Assembly: GCA_002494125.1 (NCBI GenBank)
Contig: DLBD01000109.1
Coordinates: forward strand, 1 to 7,257
Origin: Ruminococcaceae bacterium UBA7030
Lineage (GTDB): Bacteria > Bacillota > Clostridia > Oscillospirales > Acutalibacteraceae
Length of the DNA: 7,257 nt
Direction: 5' to 3'
Shown: positions 1-5,534 of the stretch, piece by piece
How the letters are laid out: each line of letters opens with the position of its first letter
Position numbering within the stretch: the stretch's first letter is position 1
Made by a program: the position numbers and the translations under genes
The notes under the pieces: model-generated
The model's database searches: none
What the model was told of the DNA's origin: nothing
What the model saw: only the letters and a program-made list of their open reading frames with translations

Positions 1-356
1 AGTCCTTTGCAGGTTTCTTTTGCGTACTCGGTCATATTTTTCCATGTTTTTTTAATTTCAAGGGCGGAAAGGGCGTTGCAACCTCCGGCGGAATGGTTTT
101 TATAATTGATTGGAGAATTGCTCTTATACTTCTTGCAATTTTTATAATTATTGTATTGATAACAAAATATGTTTCTCTCGGAAGTCTTGTTATGGCAATT
201 CTTTATCCTGTATTTATATTCGTATTTCATAAAAGCATTTTATTAACACTTATTGCTCTTGTTTTTACGATTATTGTTGTAGCAGCACATAGAGAGAATA
301 TTAAAAAGTTAATTCACGGTAATGAATCTAAAATTTCACTAAAAAAGAGCAGTTAA
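1..356 (+). CDS. plsY: Glycerol-3-phosphate acyltransferase PlsY, 3' part
   Basis: PlsY is the integral membrane enzyme that moves an acyl group from acyl-phosphate to glycerol-3-phosphate, giving lysophosphatidic acid, the first step of phospholipid synthesis in most Gram-positives. The reading frame is open from the left edge (first whole codon at base 3), so the N-terminus lies outside the window; about 117 residues are visible. The first visible part reads GHIFPCFFNFKGGKGVAT, the conserved cytoplasmic loop with the glycine-rich KGGKGVAT motif. Near the C-terminus HRENIKKLIHGNES fits the family's last motif (H..NI..L..G.E). Between them lie two to three strongly hydrophobic segments rich in Ile, Leu and Val. 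A methionine at base 93 is internal, since conserved PlsY sequence continues upstream of it in the same frame. A terminator follows directly, so this is the last gene of its unit. Identification is firm from the two motifs. Confidence 0.95.
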   Translation, partial: SFAGFFCVLGHIFPCFFNFKGGKGVATSGGMVFIIDWRIALILLAIFIIIVLITKYVSLGSLVMAILYPVFIFVFHKSILLTLIALVFTIIVVAAHRENIKKLIHGNESKISLKKSS

Positions 357-371
357 TCACTGCTCTTTTTA
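342..371 (+). terminator. Intrinsic terminator of plsY
   Basis: A perfect 12-bp inverted repeat pairs AAAAAGAGCAGT (342-353) with ACTGCTCTTTTT (359-370), around a 5-nt loop. The 3' arm ends in a T run. The 5' arm is the last coding sequence of plsY, and the loop contains its TAA stop (354-356), so ribosomes and the terminator hairpin overlap physically. Confidence 0.9.
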
Positions 372-380
372 TTTATATAC

Positions 381-409
381 TTGAATGAATAATTATATTT
401 TGTTATAAT
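381..409 (+). promoter_or_regulatory. Sigma-A promoter of the L,D-transpeptidase-like gene
   Basis: The -35 box TTGAAT (381-386) is separated by exactly 17 nt from the -10 box TATAAT (404-409). A TG at 401-402 gives the extended -10 form TGTTATAAT. Transcription would start near 416, leaving a leader of about 23 nt with an AAAGGA ribosome binding site at 425-430. The promoter lies just after the plsY terminator, so the downstream gene is an independent unit. Confidence 0.85.
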
Positions 410-438
410 AATTTCATAAAACAGAAAGGAAGATTTTT

Positions 439-1167
439 ATGAACAAAAAGAAGTACATTGTAATTATATCAGTTTTATGTGTTGCAGTTGTTGCTCTTGT
501 TGCCGCTTTAATCGGTTTTAAGGTAAATGAGTCGCACTATAAACTTTATAAGAACATTATTTCACAGGAAGAGGTTGAACAAACGCTTTTTGGACAGCCT
601 ATTTCCGAAGAGAGAAATGGTGAATACCGTATTGGCATTAAGACTGCTGTTGATGGAGATTTCCACGCTGAGCTTACAATCTATCAAGCTAAAGACGGAA
701 AGTATGAATCCGTATTTTCCTGTCCTGCTGTAGTTGGTAAGAACGGACCGGGTAAGCAGTCAGAAGGCGACAGTAAAACTCCTCTTGGTACATGGGAGGT
801 TGGAAATGCATATGGAATCAACGACGACCCAGGCAGTATTATTCCTTATACAAAGGTAACTGAAGATATGTATTGGTGCGCAACCGGTTCAAACTCCACA
901 AAGTATAATACACTTATTTATCGTAGTGATGACCCTGATGCTGATTATTCTGAAGACGAACATTTGATAGACTTTCCTGTGGTTTATAACTATCTTCTTG
1001 ATTTGGGTTATAATAAAGTCGGAGCTCCGTATGCAGGTAATGCAATATTCCTTCACTGCTGGCGTTCACCTGATACCGGAACAGGCGGATGTGTTGCGGT
1101 ATCCGAAGAGAGTATGGTAACAATACTTCAGACAATTACACCGGGCACAAGCGTAACAATCTATTAA
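439..1167 (+). CDS. Membrane-anchored L,D-transpeptidase-like protein (YkuD fold)
   Basis: This 242-residue protein starts with MNKKK and one hydrophobic segment (about residues 6-28), a typical uncleaved signal-anchor that places the rest outside the membrane. No lipobox is evident. The C-terminal part carries the signature of YkuD-family L,D-transpeptidases: His206 in IFLHCWRS, then GTGGCVAVS with the probable nucleophile Cys218. The middle part has KTPLGTWEVG (113-122), the region that in this family reads 'TPxGxF'. Such enzymes make 3-3 crosslinks in peptidoglycan or attach proteins to it, by acyl transfer through the cysteine. The canonical SHGCIR motif is replaced by TGGCVAV, with no arginine after the cysteine, as in the divergent COG3786-like branch of the family. 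The exact substrate is therefore uncertain, and a hydrolase or other peptidoglycan-peptide role is possible. It has its own promoter and terminator, and its neighbours do not suggest a pathway. Start choice: ATG at 439, with AAAGGA 8 nt upstream. Confidence 0.85.
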   Translation: MNKKKYIVIISVLCVAVVALVAALIGFKVNESHYKLYKNIISQEEVEQTLFGQPISEERNGEYRIGIKTAVDGDFHAELTIYQAKDGKYESVFSCPAVVGKNGPGKQSEGDSKTPLGTWEVGNAYGINDDPGSIIPYTKVTEDMYWCATGSNSTKYNTLIYRSDDPDADYSEDEHLIDFPVVYNYLLDLGYNKVGAPYAGNAIFLHCWRSPDTGTGGCVAVSEESMVTILQTITPGTSVTIY

Positions 1168-1178
1168 TATCAAATGAA

Positions 1179-1203
1179 AAAAGCACTCCAACGGAGTGCT
1201 TTT
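1179..1203. terminator. Bidirectional terminator between convergent genes
   Basis: An 11-bp stem pairs AAAGCACTCC-rich sequence at 1179-1189 with its complement at 1193-1203 around a 3-nt AAC loop. The plus-strand transcript ends in TTTT (1200-1203). The minus-strand transcript ends in a run of six U before C (from 1182 leftwards). It therefore serves both the transpeptidase-like gene ending at 1167 and rpmB ending at 1218 on the other strand. Confidence 0.85.
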
Positions 1204-1217
1204 ATTATGCGAAATTA

Positions 1218-1403
1218 TTAAGCTCTTTCAACCTTACCTGAGCGAAGGCATCTTGTGCAAACATAAACTCTTTTAGGAGAGCCGTTAACAATAGCCTTTA
1301 CTTTTTTAATGTTTGGTTTCCAAGCTCTGTTTGATCTTCTGTGTGAGTGAGAAACCTTGATACCGAAAGATACATCTTTTCCGCAGTATTCACATTTTGC
1401 CAT
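1218..1403 (-). CDS. rpmB: 50S ribosomal protein L28, zinc-ribbon form
   Basis: L28 is a small basic protein of the large ribosomal subunit. The 61-residue product starts MAKCEYCGKDVSFGIKVSHS and carries the family's core: SHSHRRSNRAWKPN followed by VYVCTRCLRSGKV. Two CxxC pairs (Cys4/Cys7 and Cys49/Cys52) make it the C+ type expected to bind one zinc; many bacteria instead or additionally carry a cysteine-free copy used under zinc shortage. Length matches the family. The start is fixed by a near-perfect AAGGAGGTG site at 1411-1419, read on the minus strand, 7 nt before the ATG. It is a single-gene unit with its own promoter, divergent from recA and convergent with the transpeptidase-like gene. 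Confidence 0.97.
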   Translation of the reverse strand: MAKCEYCGKDVSFGIKVSHSHRRSNRAWKPNIKKVKAIVNGSPKRVYVCTRCLRSGKVERA

Positions 1404-1439
1404 TTGCGAACACCTCCTTATATATTTAGAACATTTGGT

Positions 1440-1468
1440 ATATTATCACATTTAATAATAAATTGCAA
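1440..1468 (-). promoter_or_regulatory. Probable rpmB promoter
   Basis: On the minus strand, TTGCAA (1463-1468) stands 17 nt upstream of TAATAT (1440-1445). An overlapping extended -10, TGTGATAAT, ends at 1442 but would give a 15-nt spacer with the same -35. Either reading puts the transcript start about 30 nt before the rpmB start codon. The exact -10 register cannot be settled by eye. Confidence 0.6.
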
Positions 1469-1569
1469 GTGTTTTTTATTCTTTTTTGCAAAATTTAATT
1501 TATTTTTATACAATAGGTAATATATATGTACTATAATCGCACATTTGAACAAATATTTAATATTAATGA

Positions 1570-1598
1570 TTGATTTATTTAACCTTATTTAGTATAAT
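1570..1598 (+). promoter_or_regulatory. Promoter of the recA operon
   Basis: TTGATT (1570-1575) lies 17 nt upstream of TATAAT (1593-1598). Transcription would begin near 1605, giving a short leader of about 23 nt. Upstream sequence is very AT-rich and includes the palindrome TTAATATTAA (1557-1566), which may act as an UP-like element. A clear LexA operator is not seen over or beside the promoter; the nearest partial match is GAACAAATATTT at 1547-1558. Confidence 0.8.
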
Positions 1599-1614
1599 AT
1601 AATAAATTATTTTT

Positions 1615-1620
1615 GGAGGA
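1615..1620 (+). promoter_or_regulatory. Ribosome binding site that fixes the recA start
   Basis: GGAGGA lies 7 nt before ATG 1628. An in-frame TTG at 1613 overlaps this site and would add five residues (MEENF) encoded by the binding site itself, so the ATG is the true start. Confidence 0.92.
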
Positions 1621-1627
1621 AAATTTT

Positions 1628-2758
1628 ATGGCTTCAGATAAAAAAGCAGCATTAGAATCTGCTATGAAACAAATTCAGAAAAAGTACGGCGCGGGAGCTG
1701 TTATGCGTCTTGGAGAAAACGCAAGCCTCAAGGTTGATGCCATATCAACTGGCTCTTTAACGCTGGATATTGCAACCGGTATCGGCGGTCTTCCGAAGGG
1801 AAGAATTGTTGAGATTTACGGACCCGAATCAAGCGGTAAGACAACACTTGCACTTCACTGTATTGCCGAAGCTCAAAAAGCCGGAGGAGAGGCTGCTTTT
1901 GTTGATGCTGAGCACGCGCTTGATCCTGTATACGCTGCTAACCTTGGCGTCAATGTTGATGAGCTTCTTGTTGCTCAGCCGGACTACGGTGAGCAGGCGC
2001 TTGAAATCACCGAGCAGCTTGTAAGCAGCGGAGCTGTGGATATCATTGTTGTTGACTCAGTTGCTGCACTTGTTCCTAAAAGTGAAATTGAAGGCGATAT
2101 GGGCGACAGTCACGTCGGTCAGCATGCCCGTCTTATGTCACAGGCACTTCGTAAGCTTGCAGGAACAGTTAATAAAACAAACTGCATTATTATATTTATA
2201 AACCAGCTTCGTGAGAAGATCGGCGTTATTTACGGTAATCCTGAAGTTACAACCGGCGGTAGAGCGCTTAAGTTCTATTCGTCAATACGTATTGATGTAA
2301 GAAAGGCTGAACAGCTTAAGAATGGTACCGAGGTTATCGGTTCTCACACAAAGGCAAAGATTGTTAAGAACAAGGTCGCTCCTCCTTTTAAGACTGCTGA
2401 ATTTGATATTATGTACGGCACAGGTATCAGTAAAGAGGGCGAAATACTTGACATGGCTGTTGAGTTTGATATTATTCATAAGGGCGGCTCATGGTTCTCT
2501 TACGGCGAGGAAAGACTCGGACAGGGTAGAGATAATATTAAAGAGCTTATTAAAAATGACCCTGAATTTGCTGCGAAGCTTGAAGATCAGATTAAAGAAA
2601 AACTTAAGGAGCTCGACGAACAGTCTACTAAGAAATACAGAGCACAGGTTGCTCCGGCAAAGGCTGAAGATGATGAGCTAAGCATTCAGCAGGTGAAAAA
2701 TACAAGAGCTGCAGCTAAGGCAAAGCTTGACATTGCTGTTGAAGATGACGAAGACTAA
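1628..2758 (+). CDS. recA: Recombinase RecA
   Basis: RecA forms ATP-dependent filaments on single-stranded DNA, drives homologous pairing and strand exchange, and stimulates LexA self-cleavage in the SOS response. The 376-residue protein has full family length: N-terminal helix and linker (1-33), ATPase core with Walker A GPESSGKT (65-72), catalytic-glutamate region FVDAEHALDP (91-100), Walker B IIVVDSVAAL (139-148), and the FINQLREK segment with the conserved ATP-sensing glutamine (190-197). The C-terminal domain ends in the usual acidic tail (AVEDDED). DNA-binding loop 1 reads GDSHVGQHARLMSQ, where GLQARLM is the common form. Loop 2 reads GVIYGNPEVTTGG, where GVMFGNPETTTGG is common. These are substitutions rather than damage, and every catalytic motif is intact. 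It heads a packed operon with recX (1-nt overlap, TAATG), rimO and pgsA. Confidence 0.98.
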   Translation: MASDKKAALESAMKQIQKKYGAGAVMRLGENASLKVDAISTGSLTLDIATGIGGLPKGRIVEIYGPESSGKTTLALHCIAEAQKAGGEAAFVDAEHALDPVYAANLGVNVDELLVAQPDYGEQALEITEQLVSSGAVDIIVVDSVAALVPKSEIEGDMGDSHVGQHARLMSQALRKLAGTVNKTNCIIIFINQLREKIGVIYGNPEVTTGGRALKFYSSIRIDVRKAEQLKNGTEVIGSHTKAKIVKNKVAPPFKTAEFDIMYGTGISKEGEILDMAVEFDIIHKGGSWFSYGEERLGQGRDNIKELIKNDPEFAAKLEDQIKEKLKELDEQSTKKYRAQVAPAKAEDDELSIQQVKNTRAAAKAKLDIAVEDDED

Positions 2759-3360
2759 TGATAATAAAACACCAAAGGGGCAGAGGAAACAAGGTTCATC
2801 TGCTCCTTAACGATGAATATGCAGTAACAACCGATATTAATTTCTGGCTTGACCACTATATTTCAGACGGAACAGAAATTTCCGAAGAGGAATGGGAAGA
2901 GTTACTCAAAGAGATTAATTATAAGAAAGCGCTTAACAAATGTGCTGACCTGCTTTCCCGCCGCGATCATTCGGTAAAAGAACTTAAAACAAAGCTTTTA
3001 AGAACGGTTGACGAGCAGAGCGCTCAAAAAGCGGTTGACCGTTATATTGAAGCCGGATATCTTGATGATTATAAATACTGTGAAAGACTTGTAGAATATT
3101 TGTTTAATGTTAAGAAGTATTCTCTTAACCATGTTAAGCAGGAGTGTTACAAGCGCGGCATTTCACAATCTATTTTGAATGAGATTATTTCTGATTATGA
3201 TGTCGACCAGACTGATGTAATTGTAGAATTATTAAAATCTAAATATAGTTCAAAACTTGATGCTGAAAACGGAAAGCAAAAGGTTATACAGGCACTTATG
3301 CGTAAGGGCTTTTTATATTCGGATATAAGTAATGCGTTTTACAGGATAGAAGATGAATAA
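2758..3360 (+). CDS. recX: RecA modulator RecX
   Basis: RecX binds RecA filaments and tunes their growth and activity, usually as an inhibitor. The 200-residue product has the Firmicutes-type long form: a beta-rich N-terminal segment (about 1-30, with NKVHLLLNDEYAVTTD) followed by three-helix repeats. Recognisable motifs are ALNKCADLLSRRDHSVKELKTKL (57-80), the acidic-aromatic AGYLDDYKYCERLVE (99-113), and the C-terminal QALMRKGFLYSDISNAF (178-194). In the middle repeat the usual YGxxRI is replaced by YSLNHV (121-126), a mild divergence. The start codon overlaps the recA stop by one base, and no good ribosome binding site precedes it, so it is probably translated by coupling to recA, which would keep RecX below RecA. 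It overlaps rimO by 8 nt at the other end. Identification rests on motifs and on position next to recA. Confidence 0.93.
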   Translation: MIIKHQRGRGNKVHLLLNDEYAVTTDINFWLDHYISDGTEISEEEWEELLKEINYKKALNKCADLLSRRDHSVKELKTKLLRTVDEQSAQKAVDRYIEAGYLDDYKYCERLVEYLFNVKKYSLNHVKQECYKRGISQSILNEIISDYDVDQTDVIVELLKSKYSSKLDAENGKQKVIQALMRKGFLYSDISNAFYRIEDE

Positions 3361-4675
3361 ATACAAAGTCGGTATGATTTCGCTTGGCTGCCCAAAAAAT
3401 CAGGTGGATGGCGAAATTATGCTTGAAAAATTAAAATCAAGCGGTTTTGATATTGCACAGTCAATTGAAGACAGCGATATTATGATTGTCAACACATGCG
3501 GCTTTATTGACGATGCAAAAAAAGAAGCTATTGAAACAATACTTGAAGTCTGCGAATATAAGCAGGCAGGTCTTATTTCCTCGGTTATTGTAACCGGTTG
3601 CCTTGCCGAAAGGTATCAGGATGAAATACTTAAGGAGATTCCGGAAGTTGACTCTGTTATCGGAATAGGAGCTGACAGAGATATAGTAAAGGTCTGCCAG
3701 AAGGCTTTAATCGGTCTTTCTGTAAGTTATTTTCCAAGTAAAGACTTACTTGTCCTTGATGGTGAAAGAATGCTTTCTACGCCTTCTCACTGGGCATATC
3801 TTAAAATAAGTGACGGATGTGATAATAAATGCTCATATTGTGCAATTCCTGGCATCAGAGGTTCTTATACCGAGCGAAGCTTTGAAAGCATTATTGATGA
3901 GGCAAAATCACTTGCTGATAAAGGTGTTAAGGAATTGATCCTTATAGCACAGGATACTACAAAATACGGTATAAAGCGATATGGCAGGTACCGACTCGCC
4001 GAGCTTTTAAGAGAACTTGTTAAGATTGACGATGTCGAATGGATAAGGCTTTATTATTGCTACCCTGACAGAGTTACAGACGAGCTTATAGATGTAATTG
4101 CAGATAATGATAAAATATGCTCATATATTGATATCCCGCTGCAACACTGTAACAAAGATATTCTTCGTTCAATGAACAGAAATGGTTCTTATGAAGAACT
4201 TAAAGAACTTTTAATTAAGATGAAGAATAGAATACCTGACCTTTCATTAAGAACAACATTTATGGTTGGTTTTCCCGGTGAAAATGAGGCTCAGTTTGAA
4301 GAGCTTTGTACATTTATTAAGGACATAAAATTCGACAAGCTTGGATGCTTTACATATTCTCCTGAGGAGGATACACCTGCGTATGATTTTGACAATCAGA
4401 TTAATGAAGACGTAAAAATACGCAGGGCTGAGGTTGTAATGGATATTCAGTATTCAATAACAGAAATGTCTAACAAATTAAAACTCGGTAAAATATACAA
4501 AGCAGTTATTGACGATTACTATGATGGCTGTTATAATGCAAGAGCATATTTTGATTCACCCGAGATTGACAGCGGTATAATTATCAAAACTGATAATAAG
4601 CTCAAAATAGGTGAATTTTACAATGTAAAAATAACTGATTATGACGGTTATGATTTGATTGGAGAAATAGTATGA
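3353..4675 (+). CDS. rimO: Ribosomal protein S12 methylthiotransferase RimO
   Basis: RimO is a radical-SAM enzyme with two iron-sulfur clusters that adds a methylthio group to a conserved aspartate of ribosomal protein S12. All three domains are present in 440 residues. The N-terminal UPF0004 domain has Cys13 in SLGCPKNQVD, Cys49 in NTCGFI and Cys83 in TGCLAER, which bind the auxiliary cluster. The radical-SAM core has the CxxxCxxC triad Cys156, Cys160, Cys163 (SDGCDNKCSYCAIPGIRG). A C-terminal TRAM domain (about 375-440) contacts the substrate. The opening SLGCPKNQVDGE separates RimO from the tRNA-modifying relative MiaB, which has GCQMN at this point. The start at 3353 has AGGA at 3343-3346, 6 nt away, and overlaps the recX end by 8 nt. 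It overlaps pgsA by ATGA, so all four genes are likely co-transcribed. Confidence 0.97.
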   Translation: MNKYKVGMISLGCPKNQVDGEIMLEKLKSSGFDIAQSIEDSDIMIVNTCGFIDDAKKEAIETILEVCEYKQAGLISSVIVTGCLAERYQDEILKEIPEVDSVIGIGADRDIVKVCQKALIGLSVSYFPSKDLLVLDGERMLSTPSHWAYLKISDGCDNKCSYCAIPGIRGSYTERSFESIIDEAKSLADKGVKELILIAQDTTKYGIKRYGRYRLAELLRELVKIDDVEWIRLYYCYPDRVTDELIDVIADNDKICSYIDIPLQHCNKDILRSMNRNGSYEELKELLIKMKNRIPDLSLRTTFMVGFPGENEAQFEELCTFIKDIKFDKLGCFTYSPEEDTPAYDFDNQINEDVKIRRAEVVMDIQYSITEMSNKLKLGKIYKAVIDDYYDGCYNARAYFDSPEIDSGIIIKTDNKLKIGEFYNVKITDYDGYDLIGEIV

Positions 4676-5256
4676 ATGTTCCTAACAAAATAACGGTATT
4701 TCGTTTTTGTTGTGTACCGTTTTTATTTGCAGCTTCTCTTATTCAGTTCAGATATCACTGGGTTGTTGCACTTCTGATTTATTTTGTAGCTTGTATGTCC
4801 GATAAGGCTGATGGGATTATCGCAAGAAAAGAAGGTCTTGTTACAGATTTCGGTAAGCTTATGGACCCACTTTCCGACAAATCACTTGTTCTTGCCGCAT
4901 TTCTAATTCAGATTAACCTTGGCTGGCATACTGATTTAGTAATTATGATTATGATGGCAAGAGAATTTCTTGTTGCAGGAATAAGAATGGCTGCCGTGTC
5001 GGAAGGGGAGGTTATTGCTGCAAATGCCTTCGGCAAGGCAAAAACCTTTTTACAAATGGCAACTACAGGTATTACCTTCTTGATTCTTGCAATTCTTGAA
5101 AAGGACGGAGAAACCATAATAACAACAATAGGGTATAATGCACCGCATTGGCTTAACATTTACTGTACAATTGCATTTTGGATTGTTTCGATTGTTACTC
5201 TTCTGAGCGGTCTTAAGTACGCAAAAGACGGTTGGCATTTAATTAAAACAAAATAA
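4672..5256 (+). CDS. pgsA: CDP-diacylglycerol-glycerol-3-phosphate 3-phosphatidyltransferase
   Basis: PgsA makes phosphatidylglycerol phosphate from CDP-diacylglycerol and glycerol-3-phosphate, the committed step to phosphatidylglycerol and cardiolipin. The 194-residue membrane protein contains the complete CDP-alcohol phosphotransferase signature D(x)2DG(x)2AR(x)8G(x)3D(x)3D at residues 44-69: Asp44, Asp47-Gly48, Ala51-Arg52, Gly61, Asp65 and Asp69, the metal and substrate ligands. Hydrophobic segments lie near residues 7-25, 30-43, 71-82, 87-105, 125-142 and 162-180, matching the six-helix fold. The start MNVPNKITVFR is typical of PgsA and follows GGAG (4661-4664) by 7 nt. It is the last gene of the recA operon. 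No terminator follows before the next promoter, only 4 nt downstream. Related family members such as phosphatidylserine or cardiolipin synthases are less likely, given the NKITVFR start and the length. Confidence 0.95.
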   Translation: MNVPNKITVFRFCCVPFLFAASLIQFRYHWVVALLIYFVACMSDKADGIIARKEGLVTDFGKLMDPLSDKSLVLAAFLIQINLGWHTDLVIMIMMAREFLVAGIRMAAVSEGEVIAANAFGKAKTFLQMATTGITFLILAILEKDGETIITTIGYNAPHWLNIYCTIAFWIVSIVTLLSGLKYAKDGWHLIKTK

Positions 5257-5259
5257 TGG

Positions 5260-5288
5260 TTGCAAAAAAAGTAAAATAATAATATAAT
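5260..5288 (+). promoter_or_regulatory. Promoter of the cysE-cysS T-box leader
   Basis: TTGCAA (5260-5265) stands exactly 17 nt before TATAAT (5283-5288), predicting a transcript start near 5295. This is just before the base of the T-box stem I. The -35 box begins 4 nt after the pgsA stop codon. Confidence 0.85.
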
Positions 5289-5294
5289 AATAAA

Positions 5295-5524
5295 GAAAAA
5301 TGCTGTGAAAAAGAGAAGTAACCGTGTCATACTTTTCAGAGAGCGGAATATTTGGCTGTGATTTCCGCATTGTATAATCGGTGAAATGCACTTTGGAGCT
5401 GCTTGGAGGAATTAAGTATTCCAAGCCGTGTGCCGCGTTAAGGCTAAGCTTTATGCTAAGTATAAACAAGAGTGGAACCGCAGTTTATTATTGCCTCTGT
5501 CATTTGACAGGGGCATTATTTATT
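5295..5524 (+). ncRNA. Cysteine T-box riboswitch (leader of cysE-cysS)
   Basis: T-box leaders bind a specific tRNA and allow read-through only when it is uncharged. Stem I: a kink-turn-like base (GCTGTGA at 5302-5308 against GGAGC at 5395-5399), loop-E AGTA (5317-5320), helix ACCG (5321-5324) with CGGT (5379-5382), then GAAA and the specifier TGC (5387-5389) followed by A, i.e. cysteine. The distal arm pairs GCGGAA (5343-5348) with TTCCGC (5363-5368). A further hairpin has GCTTGGA pairing with TCCAAGC (about 5400-5425). The antiterminator has helix AGAG/CTCT (5469-5472 with 5495-5498), the 7-nt bulge TGGAACC (5473-5479), and helix GCAGT/ATTGC (5480-5484 with 5490-5494), the textbook arrangement. 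TGGA pairs with UCCA, fitting the U73 discriminator of tRNA-Cys. Specifier, acceptor sequence and downstream genes agree on cysteine. The middle linker fold (about 5426-5468) I could not resolve. Confidence 0.95.
5492..5524 (+). terminator. T-box attenuator terminator
   Basis: TGCCTCTGTC (5492-5501) pairs with GACAGGGGCA (5506-5515), a 10-bp stem with one G-U pair around an ATTT loop, followed by TTATTTATT. Its 5' arm uses bases 5492-5498, which are also the 3' arm of the antiterminator, so the two structures exclude each other. It ends directly before the cysE ribosome binding site. Confidence 0.9.
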
Positions 5525-5530
5525 GGAGGA
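5525..5530 (+). promoter_or_regulatory. Ribosome binding site that fixes the cysE start
   Basis: GGAGGA precedes ATG 5535 by 4-5 nt. An in-frame TTG at 5523 lies across this site and would place MEEN ahead of the true start, so it is not used. The site is outside the terminator stem, so control is by transcription attenuation, not by hiding the site. Confidence 0.9.
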
Positions 5531-5534
5531 AAAT

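Noticed and set aside
914..1135. 73-codon minus-strand frame opposite the transpeptidase-like gene
   Set aside because: It is antisense to the catalytic domain, with no promoter or ribosome binding site.
1429..1440. GAACATTTGGTA as a LexA site between rpmB and recA
   Set aside because: Only one half-site fits, and it lies in the rpmB leader, over 130 nt from the recA -35 box.
1532..1537. Second TATAAT upstream of recA as an additional promoter
   Set aside because: No acceptable -35 box stands 16-18 nt upstream (the 17-nt position reads TACAAT), and AT-rich sequence produces such hexamers by chance.
2322..2681. 119-codon open frame inside recA in another frame
   Set aside because: It lies wholly inside a full-length conserved recA; its Leu/Arg-rich composition is typical of an out-of-frame reading.
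5440..5462. Direct repeat of GCTAAG in the T-box linker as a protein binding site
   Set aside because: Two hexamers this close are easily due to chance or to linker folding in the T-box, and no third copy is seen.
5239..5469. 76-codon open frame on the minus strand across the T-box leader
   Set aside because: It overlaps conserved T-box structure on the other strand, has no ribosome binding site I can see, and its product resembles no family; it is a by-chance frame.
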